A stretch of 64,000 nucleotides of DNA from positions 1-64,000 of the forward strand of contig NZ_PPXQ01000005.1 in NCBI RefSeq assembly GCF_004798585.1, in the 5' to 3' direction. The translations under genes and the position numbers were made by a program. The DNA comes from Massilia sp. Mn16-1_5 (lineage in GTDB: Bacteria > Pseudomonadota > Gammaproteobacteria > Burkholderiales > Burkholderiaceae_D). The notes beneath the pieces were generated by a model, which was not told the DNA's origin, searched no databases, and worked only from the letters and a program-made list of their open reading frames with translations. Positions 42,412-52,156 of this stretch are shown in pieces. How positions within the stretch are numbered: position 1 is the first letter of the stretch; each line of letters starts with the position of its first letter.

Positions 42412-45299
42412 TCGTCCACCAGTAAGGCCCGCGCCGCATCGGCATCCAGCGCACGCGCGAACAGCCAGCCCTGCACGTACTGGCAGCCATAGTCGCGCAG
42501 CAGCGCCAGCTGCTCCTCGGTCTCGACGCCTTCGGCCACCACCTGCAGCTGCAGGCTGTTCGCCAGCGCCATCACGGCCGCGACGATCGCGCGGTCTTCG
42601 CTGCTCGCTTCCAGTTCGCGGATGAAGGCGCGGTCGATCTTGATCTTGCGGACCGGGAAGCGCTTCAGGTAGGCCAGGCTCGAATAGCCGGTGCCGAAGT
42701 CGTCGATCGACAGCCGCATGCCCATGCGGTTGATCTGGTCGAGGATCTCCAGCGTCTGCTCGCCGTGCTGCATCAGCGCCGTCTCCGTGATCTCGAATTC
42801 GACGAGATGCGGATCGATGCCGGTCTCGTCGACGATGCGCTTGATCGAGGCCACCAGCGCGCGGTGCATGAACTGGCGCGCCGACAGGTTGATCGCCAGC
42901 GGCACCGGCGCCATGCCCGCGCGCTGCCAGGCCATGCTCTGCTCGCAGGCGCGCCGGATCACCCACTCGCCCACCGGCACGATCATGCCGTTCTCTTCCA
43001 GCGTGGGGATGAAGTCGTCCGGCATGACCAGGCCATGCTCGGGACGGCGCCAGCGCAGCAGCACCTCCAGCGCATGGACCCGGTTCGTCGCCATGTCCAT
43101 GATCGGCTGGTAGAAGGGTTCGAACTCGCCGTTGGCCAGGGCCTGGCGCAGCTTGGACTCGAGTTCGCGCATGGCGAATGCGCGCGCAGCCGCGCTGTCC
43201 ATCCGCTCGTTGAAGAACTGGTAGTTGTTGCGCCCCGCCGCCTTGGCCTGGTACATGGCGGCGTCGGCATGGCGCATCAGGAGGTCGACGTCGCCGCCGT
43301 CGTCGGGATACACGCAAATCCCGATCGAAGGCGAGATGTGCAGGCTGTGGCCCTCGAAGCGCACCGGCGCGCCGAGCACCTCGATGATCTTGTCGCCGAC
43401 CTGGCTGCACTCTTCCAGCGAGCCGGCGCCCGGCACCAGCACCACGAATTCGTCGCCGCCCAGGCGCGCCACCGTGTCGCTGGCGCGCACCGCATGGCAC
43501 AGGCGGCTTGCAACTTCCTTGAGCAGGTAGTCGCCGGTGGCATGGCCGAGCGAATCGTTGATGGTCTTGAAGCGGTCGAGGTCGAGGAACATCACGGCCA
43601 GGCGCGTGCCGGCGCGTCCTGCCGCGTGGATGGCCTGCTGCAGGCGGTCGGACAGCAGCGCGCGGTTCGGCAGGCCGGTCAGGCTGTCGTGGTAGGCCAT
43701 GTGGTGCACGCGCGCCTCGGCCTGGCGCCGTTCGACGATCTCGTCCTGCAGCAGCGCGTTGGCGCCGGCCAGTTCGGCGGTGCGCGCGCTCACCCGCAGT
43801 TCGAGCTCGTCGCGCGCGCGGCGCACCGCTTCGGCCGCCTCGTGCTGGGCCGTGACGTCGTCCACCAGCCACAGGCTGCGTCCGCCCGGGTCGTCCTGGT
43901 CGAAAGGACGGCCCGACAGGCGGCCCCAGAAGGTGGCGCCGTCGCGCCGGCACAGCAGACGTTCGCTGACGCTGACGCGGCCGGCCGCGAAGTCGCGCGC
44001 CGTGTCCAGGCGCGCGGCCTGCCAGCCCTCAAGCTCGGGATACAGCGAACGGATCGAGACGCCGGTCATCGCTCCCGGCGCATGGCCGAACAGCTCTTCC
44101 ATCTTGCGGTTGCCGTGCAGCGTATGGCCGTTCTCGACCACGGCGATGCCCAGCACGGCGGTGTCGAAGATCGCCTGGTTTTCCAGGAGCGCCTCGCGCA
44201 GCGCCTGCTCGTCGCGGCGCTGGCGGGTGCGGTCCTCGACAATCCAGACATAGCCGTGCGCGAGGTCGTCGGGATTGACCGGGTAGCCGATCACCTTGCC
44301 CCAGATCGGGGTGCCGTCCTTCTTCGCCAGCTGGATCTCGGCTTCGTAAGTGGCGCCGCGCTCGAACAGCGGATAGGCCGCGGCGGCGATGCGCTCGAAG
44401 GCGGCGGGACTCGGGTGCAGGACCTGCACCGGCAAGCCCTCGCATTCGCCCTGCCCATAGCCGAATACCTCGAGGAAACCGGCGTTGCAGCGCCGGATGC
44501 GCTGCTCGCGCGTGAACATGATGGCCAGCGAGGCGTTGTTCAGCAGCGCCTGCAGCTCGCGCCGCGCCTGGCGCGTCTCGCTCACGTCCTCGATGATCCA
44601 GATGGTGCCCGCCTCACGCTCGCCCGGCACGACGGCGCTGGCGCGCACGCGCGCCCAGAAAATGGAACCGTCGCAGCGGCGGAAGGGACACTCGGGGTTT
44701 TCGTAGCTGCCGCCCTTGGCCAGCGCGGCGAAAGCTTCGTCGCGGAAGGACTGATAGGCTTCGGGCGTGGCGAACATCTCGCCGGCATCGCGGTCGGCCA
44801 GTTCGTCCACCGTGTAGCCGACCATCTCGGCCAGGCGCGGATTGCATTCCTTGAGCAGGCCCGGCTTGGTGAAGACGATGCCGACCGGCGCATGGTCGAG
44901 GATGGCCTGCTGCTCGAGCATGGTCTTGCGCAGCGCTTCCTGGCCGCGCTCATAGGCGCTGACGTCGGTGAAGACGAAGCTGGCGCCGAACATGCCGCCG
45001 GACTGCGGCAGCGGCCGCGAACGCACCTCGACGACCCGCGCCTGGCCATCGCTTGTGAGCGTGCCGCGCCAGCGCCGGTCGCCGCGCAGCGCCTTGCGCA
45101 ACTCGACCGCGGCCTGGCGCGCCGCCCGTCCCGTGAACAGGTCGAGCAGCGGCCGGCCGAGCGGCGACGCACCCGCCAGTTCGGCCATCGCGGCATTCGC
45201 GGCGATGACCATGCCCGACGCGTCGCAGGCGCAGGCGGGGGCCGCGACCAGGTCCAGCGCTGCGCTGGCCACCGCGGGTGTGCTCGTAATTCTGTCCAT
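42381..45299 (-). CDS. PAS4-GGDEF-EAL c-di-GMP turnover protein
   Basis: The 972-aa soluble protein has four PAS domains (about 12-120, 125-245, 250-365, 375-490), a coiled coil, a GGDEF domain with intact LGGDEF (near 613) and DLDRFKTINDSLGH, and an EAL domain (about 715-965). The EAL motif reads EVL (near 743), while NLSARQF, DDFGTGYSSL, KIDRAF and AEGVET are intact, so both activities look possible. This contrasts with the two degenerate proteins at 13.2 and 17.4 kb. The redox or ligand input of the PAS domains is unknown. Confidence 0.93.
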   Translation of the reverse strand: MDRITSTPAVASAALDLVAAPACACDASGMVIAANAAMAELAGASPLGRPLLDLFTGRAARQAAVELRKALRGDRRWRGTLTSDGQARVVEVRSRPLPQSGGMFGASFVFTDVSAYERGQEALRKTMLEQQAILDHAPVGIVFTKPGLLKECNPRLAEMVGYTVDELADRDAGEMFATPEAYQSFRDEAFAALAKGGSYENPECPFRRCDGSIFWARVRASAVVPGEREAGTIWIIEDVSETRQARRELQALLNNASLAIMFTREQRIRRCNAGFLEVFGYGQGECEGLPVQVLHPSPAAFERIAAAAYPLFERGATYEAEIQLAKKDGTPIWGKVIGYPVNPDDLAHGYVWIVEDRTRQRRDEQALREALLENQAIFDTAVLGIAVVENGHTLHGNRKMEELFGHAPGAMTGVSIRSLYPELEGWQAARLDTARDFAAGRVSVSERLLCRRDGATFWGRLSGRPFDQDDPGGRSLWLVDDVTAQHEAAEAVRRARDELELRVSARTAELAGANALLQDEIVERRQAEARVHHMAYHDSLTGLPNRALLSDRLQQAIHAAGRAGTRLAVMFLDLDRFKTINDSLGHATGDYLLKEVASRLCHAVRASDTVARLGGDEFVVLVPGAGSLEECSQVGDKIIEVLGAPVRFEGHSLHISPSIGICVYPDDGGDVDLLMRHADAAMYQAKAAGRNNYQFFNERMDSAAARAFAMRELESKLRQALANGEFEPFYQPIMDMATNRVHALEVLLRWRRPEHGLVMPDDFIPTLEENGMIVPVGEWVIRRACEQSMAWQRAGMAPVPLAINLSARQFMHRALVASIKRIVDETGIDPHLVEFEITETALMQHGEQTLEILDQINRMGMRLSIDDFGTGYSSLAYLKRFPVRKIKIDRAFIRELEASSEDRAIVAAVMALANSLQLQVVAEGVETEEQLALLRDYGCQYVQGWLFARALDADAARALLVDDQSMVAITGV

Positions 45300-45393
45300 T
45301 CAGGCCGATCCTCTTGCATGCGGCCTCTGTACGGACCGCTTTTATGTTGCAGGATGATAAACCAGGGTGGGTAGAATCACTACCAGGTATTGA

Positions 45394-45428
45394 CAAAAAA
45401 ACCCGGCGGCTGCAACGCAGCGGCCGGG
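45394..45428 (-). terminator. Rho-independent terminator of the methylcitrate operon
   Basis: On the minus strand CCCGGCCGCTGC pairs with GCAGCCGCCGGG (one mismatch) around a 3-nt loop and is followed by seven T residues. It lies about 20 bp after the prpF stop. Confidence 0.9.
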
Positions 45429-45449
45429 CCGGGGCAGACCGTGGACAGC

Positions 45450-46640
45450 CTAGAACGCGTCGCCGGGCACGCGTACCCATCCTTCCATCAGCACGCGCGC
45501 GCTGCGGCTCATCACCGCCTTGGTCACGCTCCACTCGCCGTCGACCAGCCTGGCTTCGGCGCCGACGCGCAGGGTGCCGGACGGATGGCCGAAGCGCACC
45601 GCGTCACGCTCGCCGCCGCCGGCCGCGAGGTTGACCAGGGTGCCGGGAATCGCGGCCGCGGTGCCGATGGCGACGGCCGCCGTGCCCATCATCGCGTGGT
45701 GGAGTTTACCCATCGAGAGCGCGCGCACCAGCAGGTCGATGTCGCCCGCCGCCAGCTGCTTGCCGCTTGACGTCGTGTGATCGATCGGCGAGGCGACGAA
45801 GGCCACCTTCGGCGTGTGCTGGCGTCCAACGGCTTCGCTCGTTTCCTTGATCAGGCCCATGCGCACGGCGCCATAGGCGCGGATGGTCTCGAACTTCGCC
45901 AGCGCGGCCGGGTCGCCGTTGATCGCTTCCTGGAGCTCCGCCCCGGTGTAGCCGAGTTCCTCGGCGTCGAGGAAGATGGTCGGAATGCCGGCATTGATCA
46001 TGGTGGCCCGGAAGGTGCCGATGCCCGGCACCTCCAGCTCGTCGACCAGCTTCCCGGTCGGGAACATCGCGCCTCCTCCACCCTCCTCCTCGGCGGCCGG
46101 GTCCATGAACTCGAGCTGCACTTCGGCCGCCGGGAAGGTCACGCCGTCGAGTTCGAAGTCGCCGGTTTCCTGGACTTCGCCCTTCGTCATCGGCACGTGA
46201 GCGATGATGGTTTTACCGATGTTGGCCTGCCAGATGCGCACGACCGCCATGCCGTCCTGCGGCACACGCTCGGCTTCCACCAGGCCGCTGGCGATGGCGA
46301 AGGAGCCGACCGCCGAGGACAGGTTGCCGCAGTTGCCGCTCCAGTCGACGAAGGGCTTGTCGATCGAGACCTGGCCGAACAGGTAGTCGACGTCGTGGTC
46401 GGGGCGCGTGCTCTTCGCGACGATCACGGTCTTGCTGGTGCTCGAGGTGGCGCCGCCCATGCCGTCGATCTGCTTGCCATAGGGGTCAGGGCTGCCGATC
46501 ACGCGCAGCAGCAGCCTGTCGCGGGCCGCTCCGGGGACGCGGGCGGCTTCCGGCAGGTCGTCGAGGCGGAAGAAGACGCCTTTCGAGGTGCCGCCACGCA
46601 TATAGGTAGCGGGAATCTTGATTTGAGGAGTGTGTGCCAT
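45450..46640 (-). CDS. prpF: 2-methylaconitate cis-trans isomerase PrpF
   Basis: The 396-aa isomerase works with AcnD in the methylcitrate cycle, converting the trans product to the cis isomer. MRGGTSKGVFF near the N-terminus, GNCGN and the SPIDHTTSSG segment mark the PrpF family (diaminopimelate epimerase fold). It is the last gene of the prp operon, separated from acnD by a palindromic repeat. Its start is ATG at 46640. Confidence 0.94.
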   Translation of the reverse strand: MAHTPQIKIPATYMRGGTSKGVFFRLDDLPEAARVPGAARDRLLLRVIGSPDPYGKQIDGMGGATSSTSKTVIVAKSTRPDHDVDYLFGQVSIDKPFVDWSGNCGNLSSAVGSFAIASGLVEAERVPQDGMAVVRIWQANIGKTIIAHVPMTKGEVQETGDFELDGVTFPAAEVQLEFMDPAAEEEGGGGAMFPTGKLVDELEVPGIGTFRATMINAGIPTIFLDAEELGYTGAELQEAINGDPAALAKFETIRAYGAVRMGLIKETSEAVGRQHTPKVAFVASPIDHTTSSGKQLAAGDIDLLVRALSMGKLHHAMMGTAAVAIGTAAAIPGTLVNLAAGGGERDAVRFGHPSGTLRVGAEARLVDGEWSVTKAVMSRSARVLMEGWVRVPGDAF

Positions 46641-46706
46641 TTTTCAGTTCCGTTAAATTGTGCGGGCGACGTGTCGCCGTACCTGGCCGAATGTCACGTG
46701 CGTCAT

Positions 46707-46757
46707 GGTGGGCGCGGGGGCGCCCACCCTACGTAGGGTGGGCGCCCCGTGCCCACC
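46707..46757. repeat. REP-like hairpin inside prp operon (acnD-prpF)
   Basis: GGTGGGCGCGGGGGCGCCCACCCTAC, in two half-blocks, meets its near-exact complement GTAGGGTGGGCGCCCCGTG.. at the centre CTAC|GTAG (46732/46733), so there is almost no loop. Outer CACGTG-containing flanks (46696 and about 46760) extend the pairing. It shares the GTAGGGTGGGC core of the family and sits between two co-directional operon genes. Confidence 0.85.
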
Positions 46758-46770
46758 GATCACGTGCCGA

Positions 46771-49371
46771 TTACGCCGCGACCTTCGACGACGCCAGGAA
46801 GTCCTGCGCGAAGCGCTGCAGCACGCCGCCGGCCTCGTAGATCGACACCTCTTCCGCCGTATCGAGGCGGCAGGTCACCGGCACTTCGACGCGCTCGCCG
46901 TTGCGGCGATTGATGACCAGGGTGAGCACGGCGCGCGGCGTACGCTCGCCCACCACATCATAGGTTTCGGTGCCGTCCAGGCCCAGGCTCAAGCGGTTCA
47001 CGCCCGGCATGAACTCCAGCGGCAGCACGCCCATGCCGACCAGGTTCGTGCGGTGGATGCGCTCGAAGCCTTCGGCGACGATCGCTTCCACACCCGCCAG
47101 GCGCACGCCCTTGGCCGCCCAGTCGCGCGAAGAACCCTGGCCGTAGTCGGCGCCGGCGATCACGATCAGCGGCTGCTTGCGCTCCATGTAGGTCTCGATC
47201 GCTTCCCACATGCGGGTGACCTGCCCTTCCGGCTCGATGCGCGCCAGCGAACCCGCACGCACGCTGCCGTCGGCATTGCGCACCATCTCGTTCTTCAGCG
47301 TCGGATTCGCAAACGTCGCGCGCTGCGCCGTGAGATGGTCGCCGCGGTGGGTCGCATACGAGTTGAAGTCCTCTTCCGGCAGGCCCATCTTGAACAGGTA
47401 TTCGCCGGCGGCGCTGTCGCCCATGATCGCGTTCGACGGCGACAGGTGGTCGGTCGTGATGTTGTCGCCCAGGAGCGCCAGCGGACGCATGCCGCTCAAA
47501 GTACGCTCGCCGGCCAGCGCGCCTTCCCAGTACGGCGGACGGCGGATGTAGGTGCTCATCTCGCGCCAGTCGTACAGCGGCGAGACGGCTTCGCCATCAT
47601 CGGCCACGCGCGCGAACATCGGCGTGTAGACCTTGCGGAACTGCTCCGGCTTCACGCTCTGCTCGATCACGGCATCGATCTCGGCATCGCTCGGCCAGAT
47701 GTCGGCCAGCTTCACCGGCTTGCCCTGTGCGTCCGTGCCCAGCACGTCCTTTTCGATGTCGAAGCGGATCGTGCCGGCGATCGCATAGGCGATCACCAGC
47801 GGCGGCGAGGCCAGGAAGGCCTGTTTCGCGTACGGGTGGATGCGGCCGTCGAAGTTGCGGTTGCCCGACAGGACGGCGGTTGCATACAGGTCGCGCTCGA
47901 TGATCTCCTGCTGGATCACGGGGTCGAGCGCGCCGCTCATGCCGTTACACGTAGTGCAGGCAAAGGCGACCACGCCGAAGCCGAGGGCTTCCAGTTCCGG
48001 CATCAGGCCCGCTTCTTCCAGGTAGAGCGAGACGGCTTTCGAGCCCGGCGCCAGCGAGGATTTCACCCAGGGCTTGCGCAAGAGGCCCAGTTTGTTGGCG
48101 TTACGTGCCAGCAGGCCGGCGGCGATCATGTTGCGCGGGTTATTGGTGTTGGTGCAGCTGGTGATCGCCGCGATGATCACGGCGCCGTCCGGCATCTTGC
48201 CCGGCTCGTTCTCCACCACGCCCGCGATGCCGCGCGCGGCCAGCTCCGAAGTCGGCACGCGCTTGTGCGGGTTCGACGGGCCGGCGATGTTGCGCACGAC
48301 GCTAGACAGGTCGAAGCGCAGCACGCGCTCGTACTCGGCGTTGACCAGGCTGTCGGCCCAGAGACCGGTTTCCTTCGCATAGTCCTCGACCAGCTTGACC
48401 TGTTCGTCTTCGCGGCCGGTGAGTTTCAGGTACTTGATGGTCTGCTCGTCGATGTAGAACATCGCGGCGGTGGCGCCGAATTCCGGCGCCATGTTCGAGA
48501 TCGTCGCGCGGTCGCCCAGGGTCAGGTTGGCTGCGCCCTCGCCGAAGAACTCGAGATAGGTCGAGACGACCTTCGAGTTGCGCAGGAACTCGGTCAGCGC
48601 CAGCACCACGTCGGTCGCGGTGATGCCGGGCTGCGGCTTGCCGGTGAGCTCGACGCCGACGATGTCCGGCAGGCGCATGTAGGACGCGCGGCCCAACATG
48701 ACGCTCTCGGCTTCCAGCCCGCCCACGCCGATCGCGATCACGCCCAGCGCGTCGACCATCGGGGTGTGCGAGTCGGTGCCGACCAGGGTATCGGGGAAGG
48801 CGACGCCGTCCTTTACCTGCACCACGGGCGACATGCGCTCGAGGTTAATCTGGTGCAGGATGCCGTTCCCCGGCGGGATCACATCCACGTTCTGGAAGGC
48901 CTTCTTGGTCCAGTCGATGAAGTGGAAACGGTCTTCGTTGCGGCGGTCCTCGATGGCGCGGTTCTTCGCGAACGCGTCCGGATCGAAGCCGCCGCACTCC
49001 ACGGCCAGCGAATGGTCGACCACCAACTGGGTCGGCACCACGGGGTTCACGAGGGCCGGGTTGCCGCCCTCCTGCGCAATGGCGTCGCGCAGGCCGGCGA
49101 GATCCACCAGCGCCGTCTGGCCGAGGATGTCGTGGCAGACCACGCGCGCGGGGAACCAGGGGAAGTCGAGATCGCGCTTGCGTTCGATAAGCTGCTTCAG
49201 CGACGGCACCAGGGCCATCGGCTCGCAGCGGCGCACCAGGTTTTCGGCCAGCACGCGCGAGGTGTAGGGGAGCTTGTCCCAGGCACCGGCTTCGATACTG
49301 TCGACGGCGTCGCGCGCGTCGAAGTAATGCAGATTGGTGCCGTGCAGGGGTTTGCGGTATGCGTTGTTCAT
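46771..49371 (-). CDS. acnD: Fe/S-dependent 2-methylcitrate dehydratase AcnD
   Basis: The 866-aa aconitase-family enzyme dehydrates 2-methylcitrate. Cluster cysteines are visible in SCTNTNNPRNM and in ACTTCNGMSG, and the swivel-domain motif GADYGQGSSRDWAAKG is present. Length and start ([12 protein letters not shown]) match AcnD rather than AcnA. Together with PrpF it replaces the iron-free PrpD route. Its start overlaps the GNAT stop (ATGA). Confidence 0.95.
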   Translation of the reverse strand: MNNAYRKPLHGTNLHYFDARDAVDSIEAGAWDKLPYTSRVLAENLVRRCEPMALVPSLKQLIERKRDLDFPWFPARVVCHDILGQTALVDLAGLRDAIAQEGGNPALVNPVVPTQLVVDHSLAVECGGFDPDAFAKNRAIEDRRNEDRFHFIDWTKKAFQNVDVIPPGNGILHQINLERMSPVVQVKDGVAFPDTLVGTDSHTPMVDALGVIAIGVGGLEAESVMLGRASYMRLPDIVGVELTGKPQPGITATDVVLALTEFLRNSKVVSTYLEFFGEGAANLTLGDRATISNMAPEFGATAAMFYIDEQTIKYLKLTGREDEQVKLVEDYAKETGLWADSLVNAEYERVLRFDLSSVVRNIAGPSNPHKRVPTSELAARGIAGVVENEPGKMPDGAVIIAAITSCTNTNNPRNMIAAGLLARNANKLGLLRKPWVKSSLAPGSKAVSLYLEEAGLMPELEALGFGVVAFACTTCNGMSGALDPVIQQEIIERDLYATAVLSGNRNFDGRIHPYAKQAFLASPPLVIAYAIAGTIRFDIEKDVLGTDAQGKPVKLADIWPSDAEIDAVIEQSVKPEQFRKVYTPMFARVADDGEAVSPLYDWREMSTYIRRPPYWEGALAGERTLSGMRPLALLGDNITTDHLSPSNAIMGDSAAGEYLFKMGLPEEDFNSYATHRGDHLTAQRATFANPTLKNEMVRNADGSVRAGSLARIEPEGQVTRMWEAIETYMERKQPLIVIAGADYGQGSSRDWAAKGVRLAGVEAIVAEGFERIHRTNLVGMGVLPLEFMPGVNRLSLGLDGTETYDVVGERTPRAVLTLVINRRNGERVEVPVTCRLDTAEEVSIYEAGGVLQRFAQDFLASSKVAA

Positions 49372-49901
49372 GATGTTACCAATGAGAGTTGTCGGTGCTG
49401 CTTGGCGTAGTAGGCGCCGTCGTGCAGGACGGCGTCCGGCTCCAGGCCGAACTGGCGGAAGCCGAAGCGCTCGTACAGGCCAATGGCTGCCGCGTTGCCG
49501 TCGATGACGGTGAGCGTGATTTGTCTGATGTAGTCGAGCGACCGCGCGAAGTCGATGAGATGCGCGACCAGTGCGGCGCCGATGCCTTCGCGCTGGCGCT
49601 CCGGATCGACGACCAGCGCGTTCAGGCTGGCCGAATGGCGGATCTTGACGCCGTCCTGCGTACGCAGGCAGATCGCGCCGACCAATTCGATGCCGTCGAA
49701 GGCGCCGAACCAGTATTCGCCTTTCGTCGCCAGGCGCTTCTCAGCCCAGGACAAGGGCTGTTCCAAAGCCTCCTCGACCGCAGGCCGGAAGGCGTGCGGA
49801 AAGGCGCGCAGGCCCGCCAGCCGCAGCGCACGGTACTGCGCGGCGTCGGCGGGACCGAGCCGGCGTACTGCATGCGCCGCGGTTGACGGGGAATGGATCA
49901 T
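49368..49901 (-). CDS. GNAT acetyltransferase embedded in the methylcitrate operon
   Basis: The 177-aa protein has the GNAT fold: [20 protein letters not shown] (the acyl-CoA-binding motif A with R/QxxG) and [14 protein letters not shown] near the end. Its ATG overlaps the prpC stop and its stop overlaps the acnD start, each as ATGA, so it is translated as part of the operon. GNAT enzymes are not standard in prp operons. A role in acylating operon enzymes or detoxifying a propionyl metabolite is inferred from position only. Confidence 0.9.
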   Translation of the reverse strand: MIHSPSTAAHAVRRLGPADAAQYRALRLAGLRAFPHAFRPAVEEALEQPLSWAEKRLATKGEYWFGAFDGIELVGAICLRTQDGVKIRHSASLNALVVDPERQREGIGAALVAHLIDFARSLDYIRQITLTVIDGNAAAIGLYERFGFRQFGLEPDAVLHDGAYYAKQHRQLSLVTS

Positions 49902-51049
49902 TTACGGTCGGCGATCGGCACGAACTGCAGGTCTTCCGGACCGACGTAGTTCGCGCTCGGACGGATGATCTTGTTGTCGATGCGCTGCTCGATGATGTGG
50001 GCGGACCAGCCGGAAGTGCGCGAGATGACGAACAGCGGTGTGAACATCGCGGTCGGCACGCCCATCATGTGGTAGGACACGGCCGAGAACCAGTCGAGGT
50101 TCGGGAACATCTTTTTCACTTCCCACATCACGGATTCGAGGCGCTCGGCGATGTCGAACATCTTCATCGAGCCGGCGCTCTGCGACAGCGAACGCGCCAC
50201 TTCCTTGATGACCACGTTGCGCGGGTCGCTGATGGTGTAGACCGGGTGGCCGAAGCCGATCACGACTTCCTTGTTGGCCACGCGATTCCGGATGTCGGCT
50301 TCGGCTTCGTCGGCGTTCTCGTAGCGTTTCTGGATGTCGAGCGCGACTTCGTTGGCGCCGCCGTGTTTCGGTCCGCGCAGCGCGCCGATCGCGCCGGTAA
50401 TCGCCGAGTGCATGTCCGAGCCGGTGCCGGCGATGACGCGCGCGGTGAAGGTCGAGGCGTTGAACTCGTGTTCCGCGTAAAGGATGAGCGAGGTGTGCAT
50501 CGCGCGCACCCACTCTTCCGGCGGCGTCGTGCCGTGCAGCAGGTGCAGGAAGTGGCCGCCGATCGAATCGTCGTCGGTCTCGGTCTCGATGCGCTTGCCG
50601 TTATGACTGTAGTGGTACCAGTAGAGCAGCATCGAGCCGAAGGAGGCCATCAGGCGGTCCGCGATGTCGCGCGCGCCGGCGATGTTGTGATCGTCCTTTT
50701 CCGGCAGCGCGCAGCCCAGCGCCGAAACACCGGTACGCATCACGTCCATCGGATGGCTGCCGGCCGGCAGCGCTTCCAGCGCCAGCTTCACCGCCTGCGG
50801 CAGGCCGCGCAGCGACTTCAGCTTGGCCTTGTAGCCCTTCAGTTCGGCGGCGGTCGGCAGTTTGCCATGCACCAGCAGGTACGCGATCTCTTCGAATTCG
50901 CAGGAGTTGGCGACATCGAGAATGTCGTAGCCGCGGTAGTGCAGGTCGTTGCCCGATTTACCGACCGAGCAGAGGGCCGTGTTGCCGGCGGCGACACCCG
51001 ACAGGGCGACGGATTTCTTTGGCTTGAAGGTAGGTGCTTGTTCAGTCAT
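49898..51049 (-). CDS. prpC: 2-methylcitrate synthase
   Basis: The 383-aa citrate-synthase-family enzyme condenses propionyl-CoA with oxaloacetate. Active-site motifs [19 protein letters not shown] and IGFGHPVYT are visible, and length and N-terminus match PrpC rather than housekeeping GltA. GGAGACCAAC precedes the ATG. It lies 24 bp after prpB. Confidence 0.95.
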   Translation of the reverse strand: MTEQAPTFKPKKSVALSGVAAGNTALCSVGKSGNDLHYRGYDILDVANSCEFEEIAYLLVHGKLPTAAELKGYKAKLKSLRGLPQAVKLALEALPAGSHPMDVMRTGVSALGCALPEKDDHNIAGARDIADRLMASFGSMLLYWYHYSHNGKRIETETDDDSIGGHFLHLLHGTTPPEEWVRAMHTSLILYAEHEFNASTFTARVIAGTGSDMHSAITGAIGALRGPKHGGANEVALDIQKRYENADEAEADIRNRVANKEVVIGFGHPVYTISDPRNVVIKEVARSLSQSAGSMKMFDIAERLESVMWEVKKMFPNLDWFSAVSYHMMGVPTAMFTPLFVISRTSGWSAHIIEQRIDNKIIRPSANYVGPEDLQFVPIADRK

Positions 51050-51073
51050 GTTGGTCTCCAGGTCAGGTAGCGA

Positions 51074-51958
51074 TTATTTTTTCTGGGCGGCGAACAGCGC
51101 GTCGAGCTTCTGCTCGAAGTCGTGGTAGCCGATGCGCTCGTACAGCTCGGCGCGGGTCTGCATGGTGTCGACCACGGCTTGCTGGCTGCCGTCGCGGCGA
51201 ATCGCAGTGTAGACGTTTTCGGCCGCCTTGTTCATGGCGCGGAAGGCCGACAGCGGGTACAGCACGATGCCGACGTCCGCGGTCTTGAGTTCTTCGACGG
51301 TGAACAGCGGGGTGGCGCCGAACTCGGTGATGTTGGCCAGGATCGGCACGCCGACGGCTTTCGCGAAGCGCGAGTACATGGCCAGGTCGGTCATCGCTTC
51401 CGGGAACACCATGTCGGCGCCCGCTTCGACGCAGGCCACGGCGCGCTCGATCGCGGCATCGATGCCCTCCACGGCCAGCGCATCGGTGCGCGCCATGATC
51501 ACGAAGTTCTCGTCGGTGCGGGCGTCCACCGCCGCCTTGATGCGGTCGACCATCTCCTGCTTGGAGACGATCTCCTTGCCGGGACGGTGGCCGCAGCGCT
51601 TGGCGCCGACCTGGTCTTCGATGTGCATCGCGGCGGCGCCGAACTTGATCATCGATTTCACGGTGCGGGCGACGTTGAAGGCGGACGAGCCGAAGCCGGT
51701 GTCGACGTCGACCAGCAGCGGCAGGTCGCAGACGTCGGTGATGCGGCGCACGTCGGTCAGCACGTCGTCCAGGTTCGAGATGCCGAGGTCGGGCAGGCCG
51801 AGCGAGCCGGCGGCGACGCCGCCACCCGACAGGTAGATGGCCTTGAAGCCGGCACGCTTGGCCAGCAGCGCGTGGTTGGCATTGATGGCGCCGACGACTT
51901 GCAGCGGCGATTCTTCTTGGACGGCTTGACGGAACTTGGCGCCTGCGGATTGGATCAT
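51074..51958 (-). CDS. prpB: 2-methylisocitrate lyase
   Basis: The 294-aa enzyme splits 2-methylisocitrate into pyruvate and succinate. It has the PEP mutase/isocitrate lyase fold with the KRCGH catalytic motif (Cys122), VDVDTGFG and [12 protein letters not shown]. The start at 51958 follows AGGAGACCCC; a longer frame to 52018 runs into the promoter. It is the first gene of the operon and lies 42 bp downstream of a sigma-54 promoter. Confidence 0.95.
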   Translation of the reverse strand: MIQSAGAKFRQAVQEESPLQVVGAINANHALLAKRAGFKAIYLSGGGVAAGSLGLPDLGISNLDDVLTDVRRITDVCDLPLLVDVDTGFGSSAFNVARTVKSMIKFGAAAMHIEDQVGAKRCGHRPGKEIVSKQEMVDRIKAAVDARTDENFVIMARTDALAVEGIDAAIERAVACVEAGADMVFPEAMTDLAMYSRFAKAVGVPILANITEFGATPLFTVEELKTADVGIVLYPLSAFRAMNKAAENVYTAIRRDGSQQAVVDTMQTRAELYERIGYHDFEQKLDALFAAQKK

Positions 51959-51999
51959 GGGGTCTCCTGGTGAATCGGTGATGAATGGCCTTCTTGTTT

Positions 52000-52014
52000 G
52001 CAAAGACCGTGCCA
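52000..52014 (-). promoter_or_regulatory. Sigma-54 (-24/-12) promoter of the prp operon
   Basis: The minus strand reads TGGCAC-GGTCT-TTGC, the full consensus TGGCAC-N5-TTGC with the conserved GG and GC 10 bp apart. It lies 42 bp upstream of prpB. The divergent PrpR has the sigma-54-contacting GAFTGA motif, so sequence and regulator agree. Confidence 0.9.
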
Positions 52015-52052
52015 GCATGTGCTTTCAGCTTGGACCACGCCAAAACGGCATC

Positions 52053-52134
52053 GTTTCAAGCACTTAGGCATCAAAATCGGGGGACTTGAAACGGATTGGC
52101 GTTTCATCGACGTTTCAGCTGAAACAAATGAAAC
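52053..52134. promoter_or_regulatory. Cluster of GTTTCA/TGAAAC sites, probable PrpR enhancer
   Basis: Half-sites occur at 52053 (GTTTCA), 52087 (TGAAAC), 52101 (GTTTCA), 52112-52125 (palindrome GTTTCA-GC-TGAAAC) and 52129 (TGAAAC). They start about 40 bp upstream of the -24/-12 promoter and reach to within 23 bp of the prpR start. The same sites could thus activate prpB and repress or adjust prpR. Confidence 0.75.
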
Positions 52135-52156
52135 AGGATTGCGGTAAAATTGCAAC

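Noticed and set aside
46771..49371. Long plus-strand frame opposite acnD (about 916 codons)
   Set aside because: It is a shadow of acnD with no recognisable protein features.
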